A stretch of 64,000 nt of DNA from Streptomyces bungoensis (GCF_001514215.1 NZ_KQ948870.1:1-64000); one strand, 5' to 3'; shown: positions 42,683 to 52,528, counted from the stretch's first letter. The notes: generated by a model not told the origin, from the letters alone. Translations and numbers: made by a program.

Positions 42683-43810
42683 TCACGCGTAGGGGCTGTC
42701 GGCGCCCGCGGCGGCCGGCCGGGGCGCACGGGCCGGGCAGCAGCCGGCCGGGCAGACGTCGTGGCTCGCGCCCAGGGCGCCCAGGGCGCAGGGGGTGACC
42801 CGCTGCCCGCGCTCCCCGGCGGCCCGCTCCAGGATCAGCTCGCGGATCGCCGCGGCGAACCGCGGGTCGGCGCCCACGGTGGCCGAGCGGCGCACCGGCA
42901 GGCCCAGCTCCCCGGCCTTGGCCGTGGCCTCGGTGTCGAGGTCGTAGAGGACCTCCATGTGGTCGGAGACGAATCCGATCGGGGCCATGACGACCGCCGG
43001 GACGCCGGCCGCGTGCCGCTCCTCGAGGTGGTCGCAGATGTCCGGCTCCAGCCAGGGGATGTGCGGGGCGCCGGAGCGGGACTGGTAGACGAGCCGCCAC
43101 GGGTGGTCGACGCCGGTGCGCTCGCGGACCGCGTCGGCGATCAGCTGGGCCACGTCCAGGTGCTGCTCGACGTAGGCGCCGCCCTCCCCGTGGGCCTCGA
43201 CGGGGCCGGAGGTGTCGGCGGCGGCGGTGGGGATGGAGTGGGTGGTGAAGGCGATGTGGGCCCCGTCGCGGACGTCCTCGGGGAGGTCGGCGAGGGACCG
43301 CAGCACACCGTCGACCATGGGCTCGACGAAGCCGGGGTGGTTGAAGTAGTGCCGCAGCTTGTCGACCCGCGGCAGCTCCAGGCCCTCCGCCTCCAGCGCG
43401 GCGAGCGCGTCGGCGAGGTTCTCGCGGTACTGGCGGCAGCCCGAGTAGGAGGCGTAGGCGCTGGTGGCGAGGACCAGGATGCGGCGGCGGCCGTCGGCGA
43501 CCATCTCGCGCAGGGTGTCCGTCAGGTAAGGGGCCCAGTTGCGGTTGCCCCAGTACACCGGCAGGTCCAGGCCGTGGCCGGCGAAGTCCTCGCGCAGGGC
43601 GTCCAGCAGGGCGCGGTTCTGGGCGTTGATGGGGCTGACCCCGCCGAACAGGAAGTAGTGCTGACCGACTTCCTTCAGGCGTTCCCTGGGGATGCCGCGC
43701 CCGCGCGTGACGTTCTCCAGGAACGGGACCACGTCGTCCGGGCCTTCGGGACCGCCGAAGGAGAGCAGGAGCAGGGCGTCGTAGGGGGTGGCATCGAGCG
43801 CGTCTGGCAT
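42683..43810 (-). CDS. hemH: Ferrochelatase (coproporphyrin ferrochelatase type)
   Basis: This 375-residue enzyme inserts Fe2+ into the porphyrin; actinobacteria use the coproporphyrin-dependent (CpfC) route. The family start LLLLSFGGPEGPDDVVPFL, the FTTHSIP motif with the metal-binding His and the APIGFVSDHMEVLYDLD segment are present. The C-terminus has a Cys cluster (CALGALGASHDVCPAGCC) as in ferrochelatases that carry a [2Fe-2S] centre. It is co-transcribed with the inositol monophosphatase gene. Confidence 0.94.
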   Translation of the reverse strand: MPDALDATPYDALLLLSFGGPEGPDDVVPFLENVTRGRGIPRERLKEVGQHYFLFGGVSPINAQNRALLDALREDFAGHGLDLPVYWGNRNWAPYLTDTLREMVADGRRRILVLATSAYASYSGCRQYRENLADALAALEAEGLELPRVDKLRHYFNHPGFVEPMVDGVLRSLADLPEDVRDGAHIAFTTHSIPTAAADTSGPVEAHGEGGAYVEQHLDVAQLIADAVRERTGVDHPWRLVYQSRSGAPHIPWLEPDICDHLEERHAAGVPAVVMAPIGFVSDHMEVLYDLDTEATAKAGELGLPVRRSATVGADPRFAAAIRELILERAAGERGQRVTPCALGALGASHDVCPAGCCPARAPRPAAAGADSPYA

Positions 43811-44014
43811 GACTCGATCCTGCCATCCGGCGCCGACAGCCGGGCAACGGTGGGGTGAAGAGTCGGCTTCCGGATGATTCAGGCAGGTTTATCCCCGGGG
43901 CCCTTGGGTCGCGTTCCCCCGGAAACCCCGGTGCGCGGGGGTGACCCGCTCCGTAAGCTGTATCAGCCGCATTGACGCCTTACCCGCCCGCAGCCCACCC
44001 GCACCGGAGACCTC

Positions 44015-45253
44015 GTGCCCAGCCCCTACCGCGCCCTGTTCGCCGCACCCGGCACCAGGGGCTTCTCCGCCGCGGGCTTCCTCGGCCGGATGCCGCTGTC
44101 GATGATGGGCATCGGCGTGGTCACGATGGTCTCCCAGCTCACCGGGCGCTACGGCCTCGCGGGCGCGCTGTCGGCCACCATGGCGCTGTCGGCCGCCGCG
44201 ATCGGGCCGCGGATCTCCCGCCTGGTGGACCAGTACGGGCAGCGCCGGGTGCTGCGGCCGGCGACCCTGGCCGCCCTCACCGCGACCGCCGGACTGCTGC
44301 TCACCGCGCACCTCCGGGGGCCGGACTGGGTGCTGTTCGTCTGCGCGGCCGGGATCGGCTCGGTGCCCAGCCTCGGCGCGATGGTCCGGGCCCGCTGGGC
44401 GGCCCTGTACCGGGGCACTCCGCGGCTGCACACCGCCTACTCGTTCGAATCGGTGGTCGACGAAGTGTGCTTCATCATCGGGCCGATCATCTCCATCGGC
44501 CTGTCCACGGCCTGGTTCCCCGAGGCGGGGCCGCTGCTGGCCGCCTGCTTCCTGGCCGCCGGCGTCCTGTGGCTGACCGCCCAGCGCGCCACGGAGCCGG
44601 AACCGCATCCGCGCGGGCGCCGCGGCGACGGGACGGCACTGCGCTCGGCCGGGCTGCGGGTGCTGGTGGCGACCTTCGTGGCGACCGGCGCGATCTTCGG
44701 CGCGGTGGACGTGGTCACCGTCGCCTTCGCCGACGAACGCGGCCACAAGAGCGCCGCGAGCGTGGTGCTCGCCCTGTACGCGGCCGGCTCGTGCGCGGCG
44801 GGCGTGGTCTTCGGGCTGCTGCGGGTCACCGGGGCGCCGGAACGTCGCTGGCTCCTGGGCGTGGCGGCCATGGCCGTGAGTATGATCCCCCTCCTACTGG
44901 TCGGAAACCTGCCGCTTCTGGCCGTGACGCTGTTCGTTGCGGGACTGTCCATCGCGCCGACGATGGTCACCACGATGTCCCTCGTCGAAGAGCACGTACC
45001 ACGCGCGCGGCTCACCGAGGGCATGACCTGGGTGAGCACCGGTCTCGCGGTCGGGGTCGCGTTCGGTTCGTCGGTGGCCGGCTGGGTGATCGACGCGGCC
45101 GGGGCGCGCGCCGGGTACGGGGTGCCGGTCGCGTCCGGGGCCGTCGCGATCGCGGCCGGTTTCCTCGGGTACCGCCGGCTCCGCAGGCCGGCCGCGGGTC
45201 GGGGAGGCACCGTTGGGCACCACAGCGAGCGCGAAGAACGGCACCTGGCGTAA
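44015..45253 (+). CDS. Major facilitator superfamily transporter
   Basis: This 412-residue protein has about 12 hydrophobic helices and the loop 2-3 motif RLVDQYGQRRVLRP. It belongs to the drug/sugar efflux-like MFS group. Its last 41 bases overlap the start of the oxidase gene, so the two are coupled. The substrate is unknown; the pairing hints at a sugar or sugar-lactone. Confidence 0.9.
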   Translation: MPSPYRALFAAPGTRGFSAAGFLGRMPLSMMGIGVVTMVSQLTGRYGLAGALSATMALSAAAIGPRISRLVDQYGQRRVLRPATLAALTATAGLLLTAHLRGPDWVLFVCAAGIGSVPSLGAMVRARWAALYRGTPRLHTAYSFESVVDEVCFIIGPIISIGLSTAWFPEAGPLLAACFLAAGVLWLTAQRATEPEPHPRGRRGDGTALRSAGLRVLVATFVATGAIFGAVDVVTVAFADERGHKSAASVVLALYAAGSCAAGVVFGLLRVTGAPERRWLLGVAAMAVSMIPLLLVGNLPLLAVTLFVAGLSIAPTMVTTMSLVEEHVPRARLTEGMTWVSTGLAVGVAFGSSVAGWVIDAAGARAGYGVPVASGAVAIAAGFLGYRRLRRPAAGRGGTVGHHSEREERHLA

Positions 45254-46532
45254 CTGGGGCGGCAACGTCTCCGCCCGCCCCGCCCGGCAGGTCGCCCCTG
45301 CCTCGGTGGAGGAGCTGGCCGCCGCGGTGCGCCGGGCCGCCGAGGACGGCCTGAAGGTGAAGGCGGTCGGCACGGGGCACTCCTTCACCTCCATAGCGGC
45401 CACGGACGGTGTGCTGATCCGCCCTCACCTGTTGACGGGCATCCGCGGCGTCGACCGGGACGCCATGACCGTCACGGTGGAGGCCGGCACCCCGCTCAAG
45501 AGACTCAACGCGGCCCTGGCGCGCGAGGGCCTGTCGCTCACCAACATGGGCGACATCATGGAGCAGACCGTCTCCGGGGCGACCAGCACGGGCACGCACG
45601 GCACGGGCCGGGAGTCGGCCTCCATCGCCGCCCAGATCAAGGGACTGGAACTGGTCACGGCCGACGGCTCGGTGCTCACCTGCTCCGAGAAGGAGAACCC
45701 GGAGGTCTTCGCGGCGGCGCGGATCGGCCTCGGCGCGCTCGGCGTCGTCACCACGATCACCTTCGCCGTGGAGCCGCTGTTCCTGCTGACCGCGCGCGAG
45801 GAGCCGATGCCCTTCGACCGGGTCCTGGCCGAGTTCGACCAACTCTGGGCGGAGAACGAGCACTTCGAGTTCTACTGGTTCCCGCACACCGGCAACACCA
45901 ACACCAAGCGCAACAACCGCAGCGCGGGACCGGAGCAGCCGGTGGGGCGGTTGGCCGGCTGGTTCGAGGACGAGTTCCTCTCCAACGGGGTGTTCCAGGT
46001 GGCCCAGTGGGTCGGACGCGCGGCGCCCGCGACGATCCCCTCGATCGCCCGGATCTCCAGCAGGGCGCTGTCCGCGCGGACGTACACGGACATCCCCTAC
46101 AAGGTCTACACCTCGCCGCGCCGCGTGCGCTTTGTGGAGATGGAGTACGCCGTCCCGCGCGCGGCCCTGGCCGACACGCTGCGCGAGCTCAAGGCCATGG
46201 TCGACCGCTCCGGACTGCGCGTCAGCTTCCCGGTGGAGGTGCGCACCGCGCCGGCCGACGACATCACCCTGTCCACCGCCTCCGGCCGGGACAGCGCGTA
46301 CATCGCCGTCCACATGTACCGGGGCACGCCCCACCACGCCTACTTCACCGCCGCCGAGCGCATCTTCACGGCCCACGAGGGACGGCCGCACTGGGGCAAG
46401 CTGCACACCCGGGACGCGGAGTACTTCGCCGGGGTGTACCCGCGCTTCGGCGAGTTCACCGCGCTGCGCGACCGCCTCGACCCGGAACGGCTGTTCCAGA
46501 ACGACTACTTGCGGAGGGTTCTGGGGGCGTAG
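45213..46532 (+). CDS. D-arabinono-1,4-lactone oxidase family FAD oxidase
   Basis: This 439-residue protein has an N-terminal PCMH-type FAD-binding domain (RPARQVAPASVEELAAAV, GTGHSFTSIA with the likely flavin-linked His) and a C-terminal ALO domain (FEFYWFPHT, HWGKLHTRDAEYFAGVYPRF). The family oxidises aldonolactones or alditols and yields H2O2. TTG 45213 is the probable start, with GGGGAGG five bases upstream. It overlaps the MFS gene by 41 bases, unusually long. Confidence 0.9.
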   Translation: MGTTASAKNGTWRNWGGNVSARPARQVAPASVEELAAAVRRAAEDGLKVKAVGTGHSFTSIAATDGVLIRPHLLTGIRGVDRDAMTVTVEAGTPLKRLNAALAREGLSLTNMGDIMEQTVSGATSTGTHGTGRESASIAAQIKGLELVTADGSVLTCSEKENPEVFAAARIGLGALGVVTTITFAVEPLFLLTAREEPMPFDRVLAEFDQLWAENEHFEFYWFPHTGNTNTKRNNRSAGPEQPVGRLAGWFEDEFLSNGVFQVAQWVGRAAPATIPSIARISSRALSARTYTDIPYKVYTSPRRVRFVEMEYAVPRAALADTLRELKAMVDRSGLRVSFPVEVRTAPADDITLSTASGRDSAYIAVHMYRGTPHHAYFTAAERIFTAHEGRPHWGKLHTRDAEYFAGVYPRFGEFTALRDRLDPERLFQNDYLRRVLGA

Positions 46533-46967
46533 CGCCTGCGGCCGCCGGCGGCGACACGCCGCGAACCCATTCGTTCCGTTTCCGGGGATTACGTGAAGTG
46601 CGCCACTTCCATGATCGCGGAGCGCGTTCGCGGGCGGCCAAGTCGTACCCCGTGCCAGAAGTTGGGCGGCGCGCCCATCCACGCACATGGTCCAAATGGA
46701 GTACTGTTGCGAGCCCTGGGTACGGTCTCCCACCAGGGTGTCCGGAACCTTGCAGGACCGCCGGGAGGGGGCTGGTTGCGCAGGGTGACGAAGGTCGTCA
46801 CGGAGAGTTGCGAACAGGTAACCGTGCCATAACGGCGTTCCAGGGCCCGCGCCCGACACGCCGGGCAACTCGGCAAGGTTGTGGCAGGCTGCACCCGGGC
46901 AGGCCACACTCGACTAGCGGAAGCAGCGACGCACGTGACGTCGGCAGGCACCACCCGGGAGGTCCCC
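46533..46967. promoter_or_regulatory. Intergenic region upstream of sepH
   Basis: This 435-bp stretch has no supported gene. It must hold the sepH promoter. A short CCCTGG/CCAGGG inverted repeat lies near 46715-46737, and AT-richer blocks lie near 46808-46835 (a CATAAC-like -10). Confidence 0.4.
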
Positions 46968-48008
46968 ATGCCCGAACTGCGTGTCGTGGCCGTCTCGAAT
47001 GACGGCACACGGCTGGTGCTGAAGGCTGCCGACTCGACGGAGTACACCCTTCCGATCGACGAGCGGCTGCGCGCCGCCGTGCGCGGCGACCGGCCCCGTC
47101 TCGGCCAGATCGAGATCGAGGTCGAGAGCCATCTCCGCCCCCGTGACATCCAGGCGCGGATACGTGCCGGTGCCACCGCCGAAGAGGTCGCCCAGATGGC
47201 CGGCATCCCGGTCGACCGGGTACGGCGCTTCGAGGGGCCGGTGCTGGCCGAGCGCGCCTTCATGGCCGAGCGGGCCCGCAAGACCCCGGTCCGCCGCCCC
47301 GGCGAGAACTCCGGCCCGCTGCTCGGCGAGGCCGTCCAGGAGCGGCTGCTGCTGCGCGGCGCCGAGAAGGACACCGTGCAGTGGGACTCCTGGCGCCGCG
47401 ACGACGGCACCTGGGAGGTCATGCTCGTCTACCGGGTCGCGGGCGAACCGCACTCGGCGAGCTGGACGTACGACCCGCCCCGGCGGCTCGTCCAGGCCGT
47501 GGACGACGAGGCGCGCTCGCTGATCGGCGAGTCCGACGACCTCGCCGTGCCGGAGCCGAGCTTCCCGTTCGTGCCGCGCATCGCCCGCCTCCCGCGCGAG
47601 CGTTCGATGGACCGCGCGCTGGAGCGCAGCGACCGGGAGCGGCCGAGCCTGCCGGCGCAAGCGTCGGAGCCCGCCGAGGAGAGCACGGGTGAACGCGACT
47701 CGCTGACCAGCCTGCTGGAGGCGGTGCCGAGCTTCCGGGGCGACCTGGTGGTCCCGGAGCGGTCCCCGGACACCGCGGAGGAGCCCGCCGACGACCCCGA
47801 GGCGGAGGAGCCGCCGGCGCCCGCCGCCTCGGCCGGCTCGGCCTACGCGGACGTCCTCATGCCCCGCTCGGTGGGCAGCCACCGCGACCGGCTGATCGGC
47901 GCGACCGACCGTCAGGCCGAGGCCGACGGCGTCCGTCCCGGCCGCCGCGCGGCCGTGCCGAGCTGGGACGAGATCGTGTTCGGGACCCGGCGCAAGAAGC
48001 AGGAGTAG
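46968..48008 (+). CDS. sepH: SepH, FtsZ-interacting cell division protein
   Basis: This 346-residue protein has the N-terminal DUF3071 domain (about 1-165) starting MPELRVVAVSNDGTRLVL. It includes the HTH-like SHLRPRDIQARIRAGATAEE segment, which in S. venezuelae SepH is needed to stimulate FtsZ assembly (family knowledge). The C-terminal half (about 200-346) is acidic, Pro-rich and disordered, with a conserved end SWDEIVFGTRRKK. ATG 46968 has GGGAGG five bases upstream. Length matches known SepH. Confidence 0.93.
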   Translation: MPELRVVAVSNDGTRLVLKAADSTEYTLPIDERLRAAVRGDRPRLGQIEIEVESHLRPRDIQARIRAGATAEEVAQMAGIPVDRVRRFEGPVLAERAFMAERARKTPVRRPGENSGPLLGEAVQERLLLRGAEKDTVQWDSWRRDDGTWEVMLVYRVAGEPHSASWTYDPPRRLVQAVDDEARSLIGESDDLAVPEPSFPFVPRIARLPRERSMDRALERSDRERPSLPAQASEPAEESTGERDSLTSLLEAVPSFRGDLVVPERSPDTAEEPADDPEAEEPPAPAASAGSAYADVLMPRSVGSHRDRLIGATDRQAEADGVRPGRRAAVPSWDEIVFGTRRKKQE

Positions 48009-48041
48009 GAGCGGCGGCAAACGGGCCGTACGCCCGTCTGA

Positions 48042-48067
48042 GGCGGGGGCACACGCGTGCCCCCGCC
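48042..48067. terminator. Bidirectional terminator sepH / sulfurtransferase
   Basis: A perfect 11-bp stem (48042-48052 with 48057-48067) and a 4-base loop lie between convergent genes. Confidence 0.85.
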
Positions 48068-48075
48068 GCCGCGGC

Positions 48076-48936
48076 CTACTGCGGGTCCGGCCCCACCACG
48101 ACCGGCCGGGACGGGTCCGACGACCACTCCGACCACGAACCCACGTACAGGGCGGCCGGAATGCCCGCCACCGCCAGGGCGAGCACCTCGTGCGCCCCGG
48201 ACACGCCCGAACCGCAGTAGACGCCGACCTCGTCTCCCTCGGACACCCCCAGGGCCTTGAAGCGGTCCCTCAGCTCCTCCGCGGGCAGGAACCGGCCGTC
48301 CGGACCCACGTTCTCCGTCGTCGGCGCCGACACCGCGCCCGGGATGTGCCCGCCGACCCGGTCGATCGGCTCCACCTCGCCGCGGTAACGCTCCCCCGCG
48401 CGCGCGTCCAGCAGCACGCCCGACCGGGCCAGGGCGGCGGCCGCGTCGGCGTCGAGCAGCCCGGCCGCGCCGGGCGCCGGTGCGAAGTCGCCCTCGGCCG
48501 GCGCCGGGACGTCGGTCGTCAACGGGCCCTGCCAGGCCGGCAACCCGCCGTCGAGGACCCGCACGTCCGGGTGACCCGTCCAGCGCAGCAGCCACCACGC
48601 GCGCGCGGCGGCCCAGCCGTGCCCGCCGTCGTAGACGACGACCGGGCGGCCCGCCGACACGCCCGCGCGGCGCATGGCAGCGCCGAACTCCGCGAGGCCG
48701 GGCAGCGGATGGCGGCCGTGCTCCCCGGGGGCCGAGGCCAGCTCCCGGTCCAGGTCGACGAAGACCGCGCCGGGGAGGTGCCCGGCCGCGTACTCGGCCC
48801 GGCCGTCGAAGGCAGGGGCGCCCGCCGCCTTCGCCACGCTCAGCTGCCAGCGCACGTCCAGCACGACGGGCGGGTGGTCGCCGGCCAGCTCGGCGGCGAG
48901 TTCGGATGCGGTGATGATGGCTGTCATGGCGTCCAT
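48076..48936 (-). CDS. Tandem-rhodanese sulfurtransferase
   Basis: This 286-residue protein (283 if ATG 48927 is used) has two rhodanese domains. The first (about 8-130) is inactive, and the second (about 155-275) carries the catalytic Cys in VYCGSGVSGAHE. This is the thiosulfate/3-mercaptopyruvate sulfurtransferase layout. The CGSGVSG loop is typical of mercaptopyruvate-using members. Confidence 0.92.
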   Translation of the reverse strand: MDAMTAIITASELAAELAGDHPPVVLDVRWQLSVAKAAGAPAFDGRAEYAAGHLPGAVFVDLDRELASAPGEHGRHPLPGLAEFGAAMRRAGVSAGRPVVVYDGGHGWAAARAWWLLRWTGHPDVRVLDGGLPAWQGPLTTDVPAPAEGDFAPAPGAAGLLDADAAAALARSGVLLDARAGERYRGEVEPIDRVGGHIPGAVSAPTTENVGPDGRFLPAEELRDRFKALGVSEGDEVGVYCGSGVSGAHEVLALAVAGIPAALYVGSWSEWSSDPSRPVVVGPDPQ

Positions 48937-49246
48937 CCTTACGCCAGGGGTGGCCGCGGAGTCCAGGTCCGGCTACTCTGCTCGGCCGGACGGGCTCGAT
49001 CACCGGACGTAGGGGATCGAGCACACCCTGTACAGCCGACGGACACCCGCCGGCCATCGCCAGGAAGCGGCGAACGACGGCGGACCGGGCATCCTCGGCA
49101 GGACACCGCCGCGCGGCGGCGCGGCCCCGCGCGCAGGAACCGGCCAGGATGCGGGTACCGCCACGAGCGCACACGCTGCCGGCGGCACACCCCTTCCGGG
49201 GAGCGGAATCGACACGGCCACACGAGGGCCGGGGAGAGAGTGATCG
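48937..49246. other. Divergent non-coding region sulfurtransferase / VOC gene
   Basis: This 310-bp stretch has no credible gene. It contains the inverted repeat CTCGATC (48998-49004) and GATCGAG (49015-49021), possibly an operator. It should carry both divergent promoters. Confidence 0.35.
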
Positions 49247-50038
49247 ATGACCGAGGCACGGGAGTCGGCCGGTCCACACGCGCGGACCGCGCCCGGCACA
49301 CCCTGCTGGGTGAGCCTGATGGCACACGGGCTGACCGCGACCGAGGAGTTCTACGAGGCGCTGTTCGGCTGGGAGTTCCGGCCCGGCCCGCAGCAGCTCG
49401 GCCCCTACGTACGGGCGCTGCTCGACGGGCAGGAGGTGGCGGGCATGGGCCAGTTGCCGCCGGAGAACCGGCTGCCGATCGCCTGGACGCCCTACTTCGC
49501 CTCGGACGACGTGGACCGGACGGCCGAGCAGGTCCGGCTGTGCGGCGGCACGGTGGCGGTGGGCCCGCTGGACGCGGCCGACGCCGGGCGGCTGGCCATC
49601 GCCTCCGACCCGTCCGGGGCGGTGTTCGGCATCTGGCAGGGGGCGCCCCACCTCATCACCGCGCTCAGCGGCGTCCCGGGCACCCCGGCCTGGATCGAAC
49701 TGCTCACCTTCGAGACCGAGAGCGTCGCCAAGTTCTACGAGACCGTGTTCGGTTACGCCGAGGAGCCGGTCGTCTCCGCCGACTTCGACTACGTCACCCT
49801 GCGGCTCGGAGGCCGCCCGGTGGCCGGACTGCACGGCGTGGGACACGCCCTGCCCCGGGACCGTGGGTCGCACTGGCTGACGTACTTCCAGGTCGCCGAC
49901 GCCGACGAGACCCTGCGTCAGGTCACCGGCCTGGGCGGCCAGGTGCTCAAGACGGCCCACGACAGCCCGCACGGGCGCGTGGCGACGGTGGCGGACCCGG
50001 AGGGGGCGGTGTTCTCGGTCATCGAGAATCCCCGGTGA
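49247..50038 (+). CDS. VOC-family (glyoxalase/bleomycin-resistance fold) protein
   Basis: This 263-residue protein has two tandem vicinal-oxygen-chelate domains (about 18-130 and 145-262), each with the ATEEFYEALFGWEF / SVAKFYETVFGYAE beta-alpha-beta pattern and closing with DPSGAVFGIWQ / DPEGAVFSVIE. The substrate is unknown. Relatives include antibiotic-binding and dioxygenase-like proteins. The acidic/His metal ligands are incomplete by eye. Confidence 0.88.
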   Translation: MTEARESAGPHARTAPGTPCWVSLMAHGLTATEEFYEALFGWEFRPGPQQLGPYVRALLDGQEVAGMGQLPPENRLPIAWTPYFASDDVDRTAEQVRLCGGTVAVGPLDAADAGRLAIASDPSGAVFGIWQGAPHLITALSGVPGTPAWIELLTFETESVAKFYETVFGYAEEPVVSADFDYVTLRLGGRPVAGLHGVGHALPRDRGSHWLTYFQVADADETLRQVTGLGGQVLKTAHDSPHGRVATVADPEGAVFSVIENPR

Positions 50039-50054
50039 GCCGGCCGCCGGGACC

Positions 50055-50705
50055 TCACGCGGGCGACACCGGCAGCACGTCCGGCGACAGGGCCGCCGCG
50101 CGCGCCGACGCGGCGGTCATGCGGCGGCGGTGGTGGCGGCGGCACAGGACCTCGTAGCCGACCTCGCCCGCGGAGTGGTTGACGTCGCCGACGACCACCT
50201 GGGCGCCCTCGACCACCATCACGCCGCCTATCGTCCGGGCGTTGTGCGTGGCGCGGGCGCCGCACCAGCACAGCGCCTCCACCTGCAGCACCTCGATGCG
50301 GTCGGCCAGCTCCACCAGCCGCTGGGAGCCGGGGAAGAGCTTGGAGCGGAAGTCGGTGGTGATGCCGAAGGCGTAGACGTCCACGTCGAGGTCGTCCACC
50401 ACGCGCGCGAGCTGGTCGATCTGCTCCGGGGCGAGGAACTGCGCCTCGTCGGCGATCACGTAGTCCGCGCGGCCGCCCTGGGAGAGGTGCTCGACGATGG
50501 AGGCGTACAGGTCCTGGCCGTCCTCGACCTCCACCGCGTCGGTGACCAGGCCCAGCCGGGAGGACAGCTTGCCCTCGCCCGCGCGGTCGTCCCGGGTGAA
50601 GATCATCCCGACGAGGCCGCGCGCGGAGCGGTTGTGCTCTATCTGCAGAGCCAGCGTGGACTTCCCGCAGTCCATCGTTCCGGAGAAGAACACCAGCTCG
50701 GGCAT
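50055..50705 (-). CDS. tdk: Thymidine kinase
   Basis: This 216-residue type II thymidine kinase phosphorylates thymidine with ATP. P-loop GTMDCGKST (about 9-17), DEAQFL and the lasso region with zinc ligands CWC and LCRRHH are visible. A basic C-terminal tail follows. Confidence 0.95.
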   Translation of the reverse strand: MPELVFFSGTMDCGKSTLALQIEHNRSARGLVGMIFTRDDRAGEGKLSSRLGLVTDAVEVEDGQDLYASIVEHLSQGGRADYVIADEAQFLAPEQIDQLARVVDDLDVDVYAFGITTDFRSKLFPGSQRLVELADRIEVLQVEALCWCGARATHNARTIGGVMVVEGAQVVVGDVNHSAGEVGYEVLCRRHHRRRMTAASARAAALSPDVLPVSPA

Positions 50706-50750
50706 GAGGGGATGAGCACCTTTCGGGGCGGGGCAGGAGGAGGCAGGGGG

Positions 50751-51941
50751 TCAGGAGCGTACTTCGAGCAGCGGGACGAGCTGCTCGGCCGGGGTCATCG
50801 AGCCGTGGTTGCCGACCAGCGCGGACTCCTTGGGCTCCCGCTCGGAGGCGGTGATCAGGACGTCGTCGTGCGCGGCCGCGATCACGTCGCCGAGGCGCAG
50901 GTAGACGCGCTCGTCCACGTGCGGCCCGAACCAGCCAGCCGCGATCGCCTCGTCCCGCGAGGCCACCCAGAACTGCTCGCCGAGCACCTCGCGCCAGCAG
51001 GTCAGGACGTCGTTCTCGGCGCCCGGGACCGCGTAGACGTGCCGGGCGCGGCCCTCCCCGCCGAGCAGGGCCACGCCGGCGCGCAGCTCCCAGTCCGCGT
51101 CGAAGTCGATGCGGTGCTCGTCGTCGAACGGGATGTCGACCATGCCGTGGTCGGCGGTGACGTACAGCGCGGCACGCGGCGGCAGTTGCTCGGCGAGGCG
51201 CTGGACGAGCCGGTCGACGTACATGAGCTGGCCGCGCCAGGTGTCGGAGGCGATGCCGTAGCGGTGCCCGGCGCCGTCCAGCTCGGCGTAGTACGTGTAC
51301 ACCAGGGAGCGGTCCCCGCCGGCGAGTTGCTCGGCCGCCAGGTCCATGCGCTCCTCGCCGGTCAGCCGCCCGTGGAAGGTGCCACCGCTGAGCGCGACCT
51401 TGGTGAGCGGGGTCTGCGCGAAGGTGGGCGAGGACACCTGCGCGGCGTGCACGCCGGCCGCGTGGGCCAGCTGGAAGACGGTGGGGTACGGCTGCCAGGG
51501 GCCCGGCTCGGTGTACGGCTGCCAGCGGAGCTGGTTCATCAGCCGGCCGGTGTCCGGGTTGCGCACGGTGTAGCCGGGCAGGCCGTGGGCGCCCGGGGGC
51601 AGGCCGGTGCCGACGGAGGCCAGGGAGGTGGCGGTGGTCGCCGGGTAGCCGGCGGTGAGCGGGCGTCCGGTGCCGCCGCGGGAGCTGCCCAGCAGCGAGG
51701 TCAGGAAGGGGGCTTCGTCGGGGTGGGCGCGCAGCTGCTCCCAGCCGAGGCCGTCGACCAGGAAGACGCAGACCCGGTCGGCCGGGGCCAGTTCCGTGAT
51801 GGCGGCGGTCGTGCCGGGGACGCCGAGGCCGGCGGCCAGGGTGGGCAGCAGGTCGGCGAGCGAGCCGGTGCCGTACTCGGGCAGCGGCGCGCTGGCGAGG
51901 GCGAGCGGTTCCGGGTGGCCCCAGGAGGTGGTCTGCGCCAT
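50751..51941 (-). CDS. Alkaline phosphatase superfamily (nucleotide pyrophosphatase/phosphodiesterase-like) protein
   Basis: This 396-residue protein has the metal-binding LVDGLGWEQL (about 61-70), the nucleophile region AGYPATTATSLASVGTG with Thr, AELDGAGHRYG and YVTADHGM(V)D. These are the two-zinc site pattern of the NPP group. It has no signal peptide, so it is probably cytoplasmic. The ATG overlaps the DUF5998 stop (TGATG). Confidence 0.9.
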   Translation of the reverse strand: MAQTTSWGHPEPLALASAPLPEYGTGSLADLLPTLAAGLGVPGTTAAITELAPADRVCVFLVDGLGWEQLRAHPDEAPFLTSLLGSSRGGTGRPLTAGYPATTATSLASVGTGLPPGAHGLPGYTVRNPDTGRLMNQLRWQPYTEPGPWQPYPTVFQLAHAAGVHAAQVSSPTFAQTPLTKVALSGGTFHGRLTGEERMDLAAEQLAGGDRSLVYTYYAELDGAGHRYGIASDTWRGQLMYVDRLVQRLAEQLPPRAALYVTADHGMVDIPFDDEHRIDFDADWELRAGVALLGGEGRARHVYAVPGAENDVLTCWREVLGEQFWVASRDEAIAAGWFGPHVDERVYLRLGDVIAAAHDDVLITASEREPKESALVGNHGSMTPAEQLVPLLEVRS

Positions 51942-52528
51942 CAGCGCGTGAGGTCCGCGGTCGCCTCGGAGATGGCCTGCGCGAAGGCGAGCGCCTGGCG
52001 CACCGTCTCCGGGCCGTCCCCGGCCTCGCTGACGCGCAGGCTGAGGTCGTCCGCCGTGGAGCTGCCCGTGTAGCCGTGATCGGCCTCGCAGTTCGGGTCG
52101 CCGCAGGCGGCGGGCTCCAGGTCGATGCGGCTGACCGCGCCCCAGCCGATGGTCAGCACGACCTCGCGGGGCAGCGTGCCCGGCACGTACTGCTCCGGGT
52201 TCGCGACCACCCGGCTGACCACCACGGACGAGATCCGGCCGAGCTTGACGGACTCCGTGGACGTCGTGGCGTACGGCGTCGGGGACGTGCCGTCGGCGGC
52301 CTGCTCGTCGGTGTGGCTGACGATGAAGCGGTTGCCGGTGAGGACCAGGACGGTGACGTGCCGGCGCACCTCGTTCTGGTCGAACGTCGTCTCCTGGTGG
52401 ACCAGGTACGACCGGATGGGCTCGCCGCCCACAGCGGCCTCCACCGCCTCGGCCACGAGGGCCGGGTAGTAGCCGCTGCGCTCGATCGCCGTGCGCAGCC
52501 CCTGGGTCGTCGTACTGGTCTTGGCCAT
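51941..52528 (-). CDS. DUF5998 protein
   Basis: This 195-residue protein has conserved DPNCEADHGYTGSSTADDLSLR near the C-terminus, matching the actinobacterial DUF5998 family by recall. ATG 52528 with AGGA eight bases upstream was chosen; ATG 52537 is possible. It is coupled to the downstream phosphatase gene. The function is unknown. Confidence 0.82.
   Translation of the reverse strand: MAKTSTTTQGLRTAIERSGYYPALVAEAVEAAVGGEPIRSYLVHQETTFDQNEVRRHVTVLVLTGNRFIVSHTDEQAADGTSPTPYATTSTESVKLGRISSVVVSRVVANPEQYVPGTLPREVVLTIGWGAVSRIDLEPAACGDPNCEADHGYTGSSTADDLSLRVSEAGDGPETVRQALAFAQAISEATADLTR

Noticed and set aside
46533..46967. tRNA or small RNA gene upstream of sepH
   Set aside because: No cloverleaf, T-loop or CCA pattern could be assembled on either strand.
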